Part shown: one piece after another, positions 37,549 to 50,390 of the stretch
Layout: every line of letters starts with the position of its first letter
Position numbering within the stretch: the first letter of the stretch is position 1
Assembly: GCF_016906535.1 (NCBI RefSeq)
Contig: NC_057370.1
Coordinates: forward strand, 1,302,001-1,366,000
DNA: 64,000 nt
Reading direction: 5' to 3'
From: Rhizoctonia solani
Lineage: Eukaryota; Basidiomycota; Agaricomycetes; Cantharellales; Ceratobasidiaceae
Program-made: the position numbers and the translations under genes
The notes under the pieces: model-generated
The model's database searches: none
Seen by the model: only the letters and a program-made list of their open reading frames with translations
Told to the model about the DNA's origin: nothing

Positions 37549-38675
37549 ATGAGCACCGATGATCACCTTATGTTTTACGGCCCCTCGCTTCATTCGACGA
37601 TCGACATGTCAGCGCTTTACGAAACGGTCTCAACGGTAATTAAGCTTACATCTAGCCCTAGTTTGGGTCTCGATTCTAGAAGTTCTAACCAAACCTGATA
37701 CAGAGTCGACGACGTCCAAGCATCGAATTCTTGACCAGCTATTTTAGGCCTAATGCCGGGTTTGAGGGGGGTTTTAATATGCCATTTACCATTAGCCTTA
37801 GCGAACCAATCCGGCATGGTCAGAACAAATGGGCCCAAGTGTGGAGAGCAAACCTCCGATGCTCAACGGTGGGAGGGTGGAGCGCTGGAATTCCGGTCGT
37901 AGTCAAGTTGTTCCAAGAGTCCCTCTTCCCTCCGCCAACACCAGACGACTTACTGGGCGACAAGTCTGAATGCGCTTGGTACTCGATGAAAGAACAAGCA
38001 GAGGCCGAGGCTTGGGCGTATGAAATGCTCAAGTCGCACCAAGGCCAACACATTCCCTACTCGTATGGCATGTACGAGGTGAGTGGGTCAAACGGGGAGT
38101 GAACTCAACTCGAGTCTAATTAATACCATAACCAAGTTCACTTTGCCCTGTGGCGAAGAAAGAGTCATTGGACATGTGATGGAGGATGTGACAAGTTGGA
38201 CACTTGATGAATATCTCCATATTATAGGTGGAGAAGCAAATATTGAGCAAACGTGGCAGATCGTGGGTAACTCTTACCATCCAAGGTCGCATGGTGCTGA
38301 AATCTGGACCACTGCTTAGGCTACGGCTGCAGTCCAAGGGCTGCAGTCTATTCACGCATCTGGGGTTGCGCACAGAGACCTCAAGCCCAGACACATCCTC
38401 GTTCCTAAAGAACAACATGGAACTGTTGTATTCGTCGACTTTACGTATTCCGCAAGCGATGGCCCTGCAGATAGTCAGCCTTTATACGACACACTACGCG
38501 AATCAGGTATGTACAGCCCGGTCATTTGTCTCACAACTCACGTGGAGATTATGGAACGCTAATCGAATGTTGGATGTCAGGATTCGTGAATGGCATCGAC
38601 AAATGGGTCGCCTCCACTGGGGGGCACAATCTGTTAGCTAACTTGCCGGCTATCGAGAGTGGCTCTAATATGTAA
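37549..38675 (+). CDS. kinase-like protein of fungal type
   Basis: Exons about 37549-37636, 37704-38079, 38136-38263, 38322-38505, 38581-38675. Seen: MPFTISLSEPIRHGQNKWAQVWRA (glycine-loop-like strand), VVVKLFQE (Lys), EAEAWAYEMLKSHQGQHIPYSYGMY, GHVMEDV, and AHRDLKPRHILV with a catalytic-loop HRDLKP, VVFVDFTYS in the DFG position (FVDF, unusual). It ends FVNGIDKWVASTGG before the stop at 38675. Such short divergent kinases are common in Agaricomycetes. The frame is continuous with the end of the WOPR gene, so these may be one gene or two; I split at the Met at 37549. Activity is uncertain because the DFG motif is altered. Confidence 0.6.
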
Positions 38676-39111
38676 CATGTAATAGCCGCAAACTTCCTTA
38701 AGAGCAAGGGAGGAGCACCACTGCCCTGATGTTCGGTGTCCAAGACACCGGCGCGATCAATACCCACATGTTCCCTAACGCTTTCTTGATATTTACGCTC
38801 TACCCATGCTCTGTTCATGTACCACTTCGCCGCATTCGCTGTGGTTTAATTTGTATCGTGTTCTATTGTTACTGCAACCTTATGCTACTTTGCTTACTCT
38901 TGTTTCTATTCTTCCTATTTCCCCTCTTCCTCAGAGGCGCTAGAGAATTATTCACGGTCTAGGCCTCCTTCGCTATCCTTCTGCTTTAACTCATCTTTGA
39001 CTGTTGACCTTGTACTGGAAAGCGGCCATTGTAGCAATGCATATATATATTACAATTTTGACGTGATCGACGGATACATCCAATAGATACTCGTACACCT
39101 CTCTATCTATG
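38676..39111. other. intergenic (convergent) region
   Basis: About 435 bp between two convergent stop codons. Pyrimidine-rich on the plus strand (38870-38940). No gene seen. Confidence 0.4.
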
Positions 39112-41586
39112 CTACAGGCACTTCTCTTACAAAGGCATCATCTCCCTGCTTTTTTACGCTATAACTGTCCTCTTCTTCGGAATCGCGGCGATGTTCCTCG
39201 ACTGGGTGCCACCCAGATTCATCGACTTCTTCAAAAGTCTGCCAGCTCCCAGGTGACGGCCAGATACGGTTTAGTACATAGTAAATGATCGAAGAGACTC
39301 CAAATCCGCTAGCGAAGACTCAATATCAACAAGGTTGAGTCTGGAACGTGTGGGATACGTACGTGAAGAATGCCATTTGATAGATGCGCGTTGCAGCAAG
39401 AGGAACGGTCTGACCAGCTTAATAACATGCCGTGTGAACATTCAAGTCTTTGCTCGACGTCATAGCAATACTCACTGGCCCCCGCAAACCCAACAACGTT
39501 GATCAAGATTCCTGAAATGTATGCAACTATAGGAAAATAAAACGTGGTTATTGGAGGATGTCCTCCGCGTGTGCACATCGCGGCTGACGTACCATAAGCT
39601 TTTGGATTGATCCCTAACGTATACCAGTACCATCCAGTGCGCTCGGTATGGTAGAGATCGGCGATGCGGTAGTGTCCGCGGCGGATAAGCCAATATTCAG
39701 TAATCTAGGAATGATCGGTTGCTCGCTTAGCTCTTATTGAATAATTAGACTCGAAACCCCAGAACGTACCATAACCCCAGCAATGGAACTCAGGAAAACT
39801 GAGTAGGCTGAACGTTAAAAATATCAGAATTTTATCTCGGGAAAAGAAAAGCCCATGGGATCAGTCGTACCTGACAGATAACTGGTGAAGCTATTGCTGT
39901 CCTTTAGCAGCTGCCACGGGCACATAGCAAGTCCGACGATCGCCGCGATGTACCCACCACGACGGACTAAGCGGAAACAAAAATCACCGAATGATTAATA
40001 TGAGCATATTTATCAAATAGTCTGTTGACTTACTATTGATGAACCGAGGAAAAAGTGCTGTCAGATCACACCCGGCGCTGACTGAGTTCGCAGATATGTT
40101 CGTTCCAAGCTGCCAAGGCGAATTGTAGATCGTGAGCAATGCTAATGTCCCGGATGAACAACTTGAAGGACATACCTGGGCTAGAATAAACGAGGCTGAA
40201 ATGAACCAAACTCCAAATCGTGTCGCATGACTGGGATTTCCGTCCAGGAGTTTTCCAAGGAGGTCGACCGGGGACCAAACAGGTTCGCCATAGATCACCT
40301 CGCTCGATGATGACACGATGATGCCGAGGAACGAGACGAGGGAGAATCCAAGAGGAACAGAGATAAGCTGCGGCATCACAGCGTTGGAAGGTCGGTGAGC
40401 TCGGGAAGCAAAGTCCGGTGCATTACTAGACCAGTGCGCTCTTGAGTGAAAGAACTCGAGATGCAGTTCGATAGGATACTCACACAACTAGCGTGGCCAT
40501 GTTGCTGATGCAACTCATGAGGGATTTGACCATAACCCATCCCAGCTCGGAACCATGTAGCTTGGCCGGGCGATGGATGATTGGACCAACACCTTTTGCT
40601 TTAACGATAGACCAAACAAAGAACGCGATACCTGCAATGGGTACTACGATGGCTTTTGCGGTGAACAAATGCCGGCTGAAATGGACATGTCAGTGGGCAA
40701 CGATCAGAGGGCAATGCAACTCCGCGCACATCTTGTGGATCGGGAACCAAATAGCTGGCAATGAGATAAGCCAGAAGAGGAAGAAGCACATGAAATCCCG
40801 AGTGTTTGTGCCAGAAGATTCAGGCATAGAGTTCGCTGAGGGTTGGGTAAGATATCAAACGCATGCGTATTTGGTACCACACCCACGAATATTCTGAACG
40901 CTGGGCCACATCGAACGCAGCATAACGAGCACACAGCTACCTCCTATACTTGCTTGGACGCCATACCATATGCTAATGATAGGGGCCGTGAGACACACTA
41001 CCAAACTTCAGGATCGCATATACAAACTTACCATGCCATGGCTCCACGGTTGAATGTGCACCATAAGCTCCCCCAGAGCCCAAAACTGGTACGTGCTACG
41101 ACAGGAAATGTAATGTGCTGAATGGCCCCGGGACGAGCATTGAGAACAATGAAAGGGGCAACAATTCCATAGCTAAACCGGGATTGTTAGTCACCATAGC
41201 ATATAATAGGCATGGGCTTACCCCAGCCAGACACAAACCCAGGCCTGCCACCACGACAGCCCGTCAGTGATCATTGAGCTCACAATCATCCATGTATTAA
41301 TCTGCAAAATAGAGTCAGTGGTCCATCCATGGTCCTGGGTAAGCGAATTACATTAAATGAATCCGCAATCCAGCTTTTTGGAACCCCGAAATCAGTTCGG
41401 TACTCGTCAAGAAAACAAATGAATGCCTCACAAAGCATAAAAGTTCCAGGCTTTCCATGTACGACGTTCGGGTGGGACTGGTTGCAGATCCTCGTTGCTC
41501 AGAAATAATTGGGTATTTGTTAGATCAGGTTCATGTTCCACTTCCAACCGTTTGAGAAGCGAACTTGAGCGCTGCTTCAGAGTCAT
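39112..41586 (-). CDS. NCS1 nucleobase/allantoin-type permease
   Basis: Proton symporter of the fungal Fur branch (uracil, allantoin, uridine or thiamine). Start 41586; at least ten exons. Seen: AWNFYAFWIADSFNINTW and [20 protein letters not shown] (TM1-2, the family hallmark), [113 protein letters not shown] (TM8), [68 protein letters not shown], then a hydrophilic C-terminus [10 protein letters not shown] ending at 39112. Full length, about 550 residues. Substrate is a guess; a pyrimidine pathway gene lies 6 kb away but this proves nothing. I saw no certain frame break. Confidence 0.9.
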
Positions 41587-42131
41587 GATGCGAACTTGTG
41601 GGGCAAAAGTCGCACAGATAGGCGGGGAGGAAGGTGGAACGAGATGGTGAGGTTCTTAACCAAACACAGAGTATCATATTCTGTAGAGTGGCCATTTTAA
41701 ATCATGGTTTGAAGTGGTTATCTCTGGAGTAAGTTTGTAGGAGTGGATTAAGCGAGTTACCGATAAGCCTTTCTTGATAAGCGAATATGACCGGGCGAAG
41801 TCCCTGGGCCAAGTTGTAACATGTCATTCGGCCGAGCGTGTTTGATAACACCAGCCAAGCTGAGGCTCGGGAATAGCCTAAACGTGAGGGAACAGGAACA
41901 ATCGATGGCTTCGACACTTCGTGCTCTATTACGGCCCAGATGTGGAGAACCTCGTATGCATGCGCTATATGGTTATGGGTGGAGGCTGTTACACACTATT
42001 TATAGCAGCATGTAACCTAGTAAGTGGTGTTACAAGTGAAACATGGAGCGGTCAGGTGACTTTTTTGTGTTGGCACGCGTGTTAATTATTACCACCGCCG
42101 TTAGTTAAACTTGCGGCAATACCCCATTATC
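41587..42131. promoter_or_regulatory. divergent upstream region, permease / kinesin-8
   Basis: 545 bp between start codons of two outward-facing genes; no coding potential. Promoters of both expected. Confidence 0.4.
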
Positions 42132-45100
42132 ATGTCCAATGAATCATCGTCAATTGAGGTTGCTGGTAAGTTCATACTGGGAAAATAATCCGCAATGCTC
42201 AATATCTTTCAGTACGCATACGCCCCCCAACGGATGAAGAGTCTGAAAAGCTCCCTCCCCCCGGCTATTCTGTGTCTAACACGTTCAATGGGGACGGTCA
42301 TCTAACAGCCGCTCCTAAAATGCAGTCTTATCCATTGAGACGCGTAGTTGTACCTTGCGACGACCGTTCGCTCACATTCGACCCGCTGGACGAGGAGGCC
42401 AGTAGGGTCTACGAAGCAAAGGGTTATTACCCCGGAAGAAAGCCGTTCAAGGATCAACTTTACATATTCGACCGAGTCTTTGATCAAGATGCACAACAAA
42501 TCGATGTATTTGAAGGTACCACCAAAAAACTCCTTGACGGAATATTGGATGGGTTCAATGCGACAGTATTTGCCTACGGCGTACGTCTTTTTGTTACCAT
42601 ATATTACTCTCACCACTTACGTCTTATGCAGGCCACAGGTTGTGGAAAAACACACACAATCAGCGGTACCGACACCGATCCAGGGATCATTTACCTAACT
42701 ATGAATGAATTGTTTCAACGGATTAGGGAAATAGAGTCCGAACAGATTGTCCAAGTTACGGTTACCTTCCTCGAAATATATAACGAAGATATCAGAGACT
42801 TGCTGGCCGAACCTGGATCTTATGCTCCCCGGGGTGGCTTGACTCTACGAGAGGACAAGTCGAATCGTGTCGTTGTAACTGGGCTTGTTTCTCGCAGTCC
42901 CACTACAGCAGAAGAAGTTAAACAACTTGTTCTGGACGGAAACTCTAGGCGTACCCAATCTCCTACTCATGCCAACCAGACTTCTTCGCGCTCACATGCG
43001 GTTCTTCAAATCAATGTTACGCAGTCTCCTCGTACTGCGTCCACAACAGAATGCCAAACTAGTGCCACCCTTTCGATCATCGACTTGGCCGGTAGCGAAC
43101 GCGCGAGTGCAACAAGGAATATGGGCGAACGTATGCTCGAAGGTGCAAATATCAACAAATCATTACTGGCTCTGGGCAATTGTATTAATGCACTATGTGC
43201 AACCGGCGGTCGTACTCGACATGTCCCCTATCGTAACTCGAAGCTCACTCGTTTGCTCAAGTTCTCTCTTGGCGGTAACTGTAGAACGGTCATGATAGTC
43301 TGCGTTGCACCTACTAGCGCCCATTACGAGGATACTCAAAATACGTTGAAGTACGCAAATCGTGCCAAAGAAATCAAAACCAAAGTATCGCGAAACTTCC
43401 TTAATGTCGACCGCCACGTCGCCCAGTACGTCGAGGCGATCAGCCGGCTCAACGACGAAGTCGCCGAACTCAAGGCCAAGCTTGCCGGGCGTGTTTCAGG
43501 AGATAACGAAGCAGACGCGCGCAAAAAACGTGAGGCCCAGGCCGCTGCTCTGCGAGCAAGGGATGAAATGCAACGCAAAGTCGATTCTGCTGGGCCAGGT
43601 CTCGTGGATGGTGCTCGTAGCCAAGCTGCAGTAGCTGCGGCGAAATTACGATTGACGGCGTACAGGACTCGATTGCAACAGCTCGATGCTCAACCTACAC
43701 CCCTGGGTTCTGACTCGGACAAACAGGCTGAACGTTCTCTCCTAATTAACTTGGCTTCGAGAGAGGAATCTATTATCCGAGGGGCAGAAGCTCAGAATGT
43801 AACCATCACTCGCGCCAACGAGCTCTTCGAGAGTCAAATCCGAAGCGTTGCCGACCGGAAGCTGGGCGACGACATGTGCAATGACCTTGTTCGACTGGAT
43901 TCCAAGGCGAAGAGAGCGGAACTGGGGGTGCGCAAGACAGAGGCACGGGCAAGCGCATTGGAAGACACGGTCACCGAACTCAGCGAGATGGTTGCGGCAC
44001 TTTCGGGTGTTGTAGCGCGCTGCTCGGTCATGATGTCCGACGCTGCCAGTATGCTGAAGGATCCGCAAACCGAAGATACCGAAGAAATTATGCGTGCTGT
44101 GTCTGGCGCATTGGCGCGGGTTTCTGAATCAAACGCACAAACCTTGTTCAACGTGCTGGGCCAATCAGTGGGACCCGGCCAAGGCTCCTCGTCGTTACTG
44201 TCGTTCAACGGTCATGTGGCTACGAACATATCACGTAGGAGCTCTGTTGCCAAACCCACGGTGCGCACGTCCCGCAGGTCATCGGTTATGGGTAACACGT
44301 CTATCTCATCGATCAGCACTGCCCTCTCTCCTCGGCGCACTTTCAAGCCGCCGCGCGTGTCAATAACAACCGACGGCAATCCAACATCAGCATTACGTTG
44401 TCTAAAGCCCCCGTTCTTCCGCCCGTAACGCGAGTCCCTAAGAAGGCAGTCCAATGGCGCGACCTGGCCGGGGAGGGTTCTCTAGACGATGCCCGTACTG
44501 CTGTTGTTCCCGAGAAAGTCTATCCGGTGCCAACAGCCGATTCGGGTCCAAGCACCAGCTCTGCGAACGAAATGGAATGGGAAGATGCTGAGGATGCCGT
44601 GGCGTCGTCTGGAGTACCAGAGGGTAATGGAAAGCAGAAAGAAGTTCTACCTACCGATGCAGAAACCTCCCAGCCCGTCCCTCCTCCCAAGCGTCGGGGC
44701 AGTCGCCTAGAGTCTGGGTTTCTCAAGTCGCTTGGAGGTGGCTCCAAGGCTCTAGGAAGTCTTACCGAAGAAACCCCTCGATCTGTGCGGACCGGGCTCG
44801 CAGACGTTTCAAATCAGGTTAGATCTAATTTGGGTTGGGGAGGCGCAAGTGGCCTTCCTGTTCCCGAGTCGAGCACGCCCACTCGCAAGATTGCACCACT
44901 CCCTGGAGATGACAGCGTCGTTTTACCCCCGAAACGTGTACCGGGGTCCGCGGTCAAGACTGCACGGCGCCGGTCCGGACTCGGATTGGCCGTGGCCAAG
45001 GCACGAAGACGGTCCAGCTTGATTCCAACCCTGTCTCCCCATGTGTTGAGTACAGCTACTGCTGCCTCGACTGGTGGCGCCAGCAGTAGTTCGGCTGGAC

Positions 45101-45351
45101 CACAAAGGCAGCGGGTAACCCCTTCAACTGTAGTATCTCCCCAGCGATCTCCCTTCAAGATTCGCATGGGAAGCATCGGTCACACAATGCGGGCGAGTGG
45201 AGGAAGACTGTCGCTTATGGGACCCGGCCCTGCGCGCCAGCCTTTGAGAGCTGCCAGGATGGGGAACGAGAGATTTGCAGGGGATCAGAGTATTGACTTG
45301 GGGTCTGCCATGCGCATGGGTACAGGCTCAGGAAGGCCGCTCTGGAAGTAA
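42132..45351 (+). CDS. kinesin-8 motor (Kip3/Klp5/KIF18 type)
   Basis: Plus-end-directed microtubule depolymerising motor that limits spindle microtubule length. Exons 42132-42165, 42213-42580, 42632-45351; the 51-bp second intron is itself open, so it can be misread as coding. Seen: VRIRPPTDEE at the N-terminus, P-loop GATGCGKTHT (the C-containing form of kinesin-8), NQTSSRSHAVLQI (switch I), LSIIDLAGSERA (switch II), INKSLLALGNCINAL, VPYRNSKLTRLLKFSLGG, YANRAKEIK, then the kinesin-8 neck VDRHVAQYVEAISRLNDEVAELK, a coiled coil and a basic Ser-rich tail. The frame breaks once at about 44396-44398 (one base missing), after which the tail continues to 45351. About 1050 residues. Confidence 0.93.
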
Positions 45352-46074
45352 AACAATGCCCGGTGTCAGGATCCCAAGTTGTACAACATGTTTTCTTGAA
45401 TGCGTTTCGCCTCGATTTGTAGAGTCCTATATGTTGCGTTCAAAGTATTTTATGTGCATCCTTACTTACGACAGCTACGATTCTTGTGTATGTTGCTATT
45501 GCTATACCCCGCTTATTACGCGTTTGAATCCATTTCATTCCGAATGTCCTTAATTTCTGGGGTGGGTAGTGGGGGAAAGTGGGCACTCGAAATTTCTTAA
45601 ATAGTTTTATACGGGGTGGACGATGGTTGAACGCAACTGAGACAAATTTATTGGAGCAATTTTAACTCTGGGTATTTGTTTTGAGTAGCGACAAGCCTAT
45701 TCTCAAATCTCCAGGATCATAGTCCAGACCACGACCAGGGACATCGTTACAAGAACATCGATAGGAGCGACACACGCATAGGCCACCATTATCCATAGCG
45801 GGAGGTTGTTGGGCATTGGCGTGAGTGGCAGACGTAATTCACATCGGGAGCTGACCGACGGAAGCAGAGATATTTGTTCTAGGGACACCCTCCACCTGCC
45901 AGGCAGAGTGCTCATCTATAACCCCATTGAGGCTCATAGCAGTTGCAGTGTTGAAAAGGCGGTTACTGGAATAACGTATGTTCTTCTTACTCGCTCGTAG
46001 ATGTCTGAATCCATCCCTCTTACAGTCATCGGCTCCTTCTGCTTCACCCACGGCGCTCAACCATACCATCTGTC
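45352..46074. other. intergenic region kinesin-8 - PHD gene
   Basis: About 720 bp. It holds the 3' end of the kinesin gene and the upstream region of the PHD protein. No gene or repeat recognised. Confidence 0.4.
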
Positions 46075-49000
46075 ATGGCCACTGGGATGAACTACGACTT
46101 TCTCTATCAGCCGTCATCTTCATCCATACACCAGCCTCACGTCCCAGGCTCGGATCCTTCGCTTGCAACAGAAATTATGCCCGCACCCCCGCCGCTCTCC
46201 GCGTTCCCGCGCGTTAACGGCAAGGGCCAGACGATTGCTCGTGCGACAAAATCTGCCAGAAGAAACGACATCTGCCATCAGCACGCTAGTCACCGTTTCG
46301 CACAAGATCCCACAGGAAGAACAGCATCAGATTGCGGCGACAACTCTGCAGGCCGTCCCCATCAACGTGGACACCTTTCTCAAGGAAGAAGCCCAGAGGA
46401 CTCGGTTGAACTCCAAGAAAACTCGATTGCCCGCAAGAGAGCACGGTTGTCTCGACAGTATGTTGTTTGCTTGTCGGGTGCACCGGCTTTGTTATCGCCG
46501 GTTGTCTCCCCATGTTCAAAGCCACCCCCTCACTGACCTGCTTTTGTTCCACAGGCCGTCAGTACCAACGCCTCTGCCCACTCGAGCCTCTTCACGCCAG
46601 TTGCGCAACTCTCCGCTCACTGCAGATGGTGACTCTGTGACACCCGAAGGCGTGGCACTATCCCAGAGGGTAGTAACAGCACCCATCACCGATCGAGAAA
46701 CTTCTGCCACAGCGCCGGCTAGCCCAGGAACACTCCTCCCGACCCGACCCCGACCCGGACGTCCCAGAGGCAAGAAGTCACATGGGGCTACCCCACCAAG
46801 CCCGTCCTCCCTTGCCCCCACATCAACTTCGCTCACCACACGTGACGCCCGACCCAACCCCAACTCCGTGGTGGGCGTAAAGTCGGAGCCGATCGACGAC
46901 CCTTGCTATCCCACATGGACCCACCATCTGAGCTGCTAGATCAGCATGTCAATGGGATGGACCAAGTACGCACAAACGTGGAGCCTATGCCTAAAGTCAA
47001 GATTTCCCTAGGCAGCCGCCGAAAAGGGAAGGGCAAGGATAACGTCACTGAGGCGGGAGGGGACCATGAAACCGATGGCCAAGTAAGCAAAATCCAAAAT
47101 TGGTCCGACCAGCGTAGTCAACTAACCTCATTGAATTTTTCCAGCACTCAAATAATGCCGCGTGCGAGTGCTGTTCATTACAAGGTGGGCATTTGGTGTT
47201 CTGCGATGGGTGTCCACGCTCCTTTCATCTACTGTGCCTTAACCCGCCATTGGATGAGCTCAAAGAAGAGACATGGTATTGTCAAACTTGTACAGCAAAA
47301 AGGGTTGGTTTTCTTACCCAACAAAACTCCACACTTTTTAATCAACAAATACGAACAGAACAATATCAAGCCCCCAGCCCACAAATACAAGCTTGAAACC
47401 AGCACAAAGCGGGTCAATGTCAACAGTTTGTTCGACGATCTTATGCATAACTTGACTTGCGATCCTCCCAAAGTGTTCGCGCTTCCAGAAGATATTCGGA
47501 CACACTTCAAAGATGGTAGGTCGGCCGAACCGCACCCTCCAGGTCCGATTTGTCTTACTTAATCCACACGCAGTGTCCACAAGTAACTCTGGAGCATACA
47601 TAGATAGCGGTGATGTAGTCAAGGAGCGATTGAAGTGAGTGCGCCTTTGCAGCATTGCTGATGACACCATGCTTAAGGCCTACATAGCCGCCACGGATTC
47701 GTCGAAGAACGGGACCCATATCGACTGAGGGACCGCCATGGTGCACTGGTTTTATGCTGCCAATGCGGGACATCAGCGTCATCATCCACTATGGATGACC
47801 GAGTTCATTCGAGCGGAGGTCAGTAATCTTCCCAGTTTGAGCGTGAGATCGAGGGATTTAACGACATTGTTCTAGACTTTAGTAATCGAGGACGGCCGAT
47901 TATCTCCTGTGACTACTGCAGGCTGCACTGGCATATGGATTGCCTCGAGCCGCCACTGGCGGTGTTGCCGGCAAATGGACGAAAATGGATGTGCCCGAAT
48001 CACTCGGCGCACTCTATGGTAAGCAACGCTTCTCGTTCTTCTCATAACATGCCAAGCGTGAACATGGTTTCCTAGCCCAAAATTCGGATACCCAAGGCTG
48101 GCGGAAGGTTGTGACAATAACGAAACCCGGACAACGCAACAATGGGAACGTCGAGGTTATCATGGATAGCGAGCCCGTACAGCTCAACTCACAGGCTATG
48201 CGAGTCGCGTACGAGGAAGTGAAAATCAATGGCCAAAGATACCGAGTTCCAGAGGAAACCATCTTGCTGGACTTTTGGAACAAGGTTAAGCGAAACAGAA
48301 TGTACGAGGTTTCTTGGTGAGATACTTGGCTGCGGACTTTTTTTTTCATCTCTGACTTTGGGTGAATCTTACCACGGTAGGAATCCACCTCCAGCCCCGG
48401 CTCCACCTCCGATTGCCCAAGTGCTACGCCGGCCCGAAGCGCACAGGGTGACCTCACCCCATCGTCCTCCCCCCTGACATCCCTTAGCTCTTTGTCGGAT
48501 CACGATGATGAAGGAGAAAGTTTCTTGAATGCCCAGGATAGCGATCGTCAAAGGAAGGACGACATAGCCGCGGCAGAGGTATTTGCAGGTTTTTCATTCC
48601 AACAGCTAGCGCACTCACCATTTTTTTCTGTTAGCTTCTCCATTTATTCCATATTCAGGCCAGATCAGCTTCCTCGGCAAACTCTGCAGTGGATGAGACT
48701 CAGCCTACGGAGCATTCGGCCAATACCTACGGTAGTTCCCCACTCTCATCCATACTAAGCGATGATTCGCAAGACTGCATTGAAAGGGCCCCGTCGAGAT
48801 CGAAAGGAGTAAGTTACCCGACTTTATTTTACACCAAGATGCTAAATCATTCACCCAGACGTCGAGTAATTCACGTCTCTCAACCCTCCCGTGTCCCGCG
48901 CGCCTGCTAGCGGTATCAAGATAATACCAAAAGCAGGCTCTTTTGCCATTCGCATTCCAGCATCAAAGGCCGCAGCTCGCCCAGTAGTTCGGACGTCGCC

Positions 49001-49175
49001 GCCGCCTCCGCAATCAGCGCAACTCCACCCCCTCCCCTCGACCAGGCCTGGCGCCTTCAAGCACAGTCGGTACAACTTCTGCTTCCCATTCGAAGTTGTT
49101 CGCGGGGGGGAACTTGATGGCTCGGCACCAAATCCAACTAAAGCTCCTGTGGACAACGATGAGCTTAGCCCATGA
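46075..49175 (+). CDS. double-PHD-finger protein, Rco1-like (Rpd3S complex)
   Basis: Chromatin reader resembling Rco1, a subunit of the Rpd3S histone deacetylase complex. Seen: N-terminal low-complexity region with [26 protein letters not shown] and a Pro-rich AT-hook-like [11 protein letters not shown] (about 46750), then PHD1 at about 47154-47305 ([31 protein letters not shown]: complete C4HC3), PHD2 over 47756-48016 ([30 protein letters not shown]) and a conserved block [21 protein letters not shown] (48230-48290). The tail is Ser/Pro-rich and continues to about 49175 ([16 protein letters not shown]). Frame breaks at about 46250, 46390 and 48450, so the N-terminus and tail are approximate. 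Another frame after 49090 would end at about 49253. Confidence 0.75.
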
Positions 49176-49317
49176 GATAGCTAAACTGAAAAAAATAAAA
49201 GAATTGATATCTATCAAGGGGGAAGAGGCGCTAATGAAGTTTTTGAGTTCGTGATTGTTTCATCCTTCATTTTTTATTTTTACATTTTATCCCACTGTCT
49301 GTACTCTGCCATAGTTT

Positions 49318-50390
49318 TTACACGGGCTTATTCTGTTTCGTTTCCCCCTTATTCAATATGATACGATTGCGCCTTACGAGGAATGTATTTGCTGGACCAA
49401 TCACCTCTGATTCGTTACTCTGCGGATGTTTATGCTTCATGAGGGGTATATTGATATGACTATAGTACAAGGCTGCCAACGGACTGGGACCATATGTAGT
49501 TTGAGAACGACTCCAACGCATGATCGCATGAACCTCATAGTCATGGCGGTACGTCTCGAATCTCGACCAGGGTACCTGTGTATCATCAAGCCCGTTAGGT
49601 CATAGTCCTTGTCCTCCGCTACAAATGCGTAATTCAGCACGACTTGTCCACTCACCCTGCCTGAGATACCGTTTCGCAAATTCCCGCCCGCAACCAAGGC
49701 AGCTGTTAGTATATGCATTGAGCCTTGTGTTCTTGGGGAACCATTTGAACGCGATCTACTTACCTAATATCTGCAAAGAGTTAGGGATTAAACATGACAA
49801 GTTAAAATCAACCACACTCACGATACTCGGGACCATCAACATATTGGACAAATGAACAACCATCCTTTGGTGTAATTTCAGTCAGGCTCCATGGGGGGAA
49901 AAAAATCGACAAACATACCTTTATGGAGTACGCTTCGTGCCATAAATCGCTCTGTGTAGATCGTTTCAGTTGATTGTTCTTCGCTCGGGTAGATAATTGC
50001 TCACACAACGAATCTCCGCCTGGACATATTAATGGGTTTAGCGAGCCTTACCCCGCGGATTTGACGATAAGCAAACATACCGTGAACGCCCGAGGTGTGG
50101 TAGAGCCCCTGCATTTCGATCGCAGAAGCGAGAATCAGATATGAGCTTATCTAGGAGGGGTATATTGACCCGATGCAAATGACGTCGACTCACGGTGTGT
50201 GCTGTGCCCCCCTAGGTCAGTAAGGCGAACGGATAGGATGATAATCAAGAACGGACCTTAAGGATGTTATAGATGGGGGCGCCACTTCGAGTTCTGCCGT
50301 CTGGGGTACTTGTTCAGAGCAAATTGGTGTGGAGAGTGCTGTGTACATACTGGTGACAAAGTAGAAGAAATACGGTTTTCGGGGTTCCAT
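49318..50390 (-). CDS. hypothetical protein of many short exons
   Basis: Not recognised. Likely start 50390 (MEPRKPYFFYFV). Reading across good GT-AG junctions I get NGRTRSGAPIYNILK, a tiny exon GGTAHT (18 nt at about 50211-50194), GLYHTSGVHG, GDSLCEQLSTRAKNNQLKRSTQSD, DGCSFVQYVDGPEY, ALVAGGNLRNGIS, VLNYAFVAEDKDYDLTGL, then VPWSRFETYRHDYEVHAIMRWS and QTTYGPSPLAALYYSH to the stop at 49318. The block around 49560 needs one added base to join. The composition is protein-like throughout, but there is no domain I can name. Convergent with the PHD gene. Confidence 0.55.
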
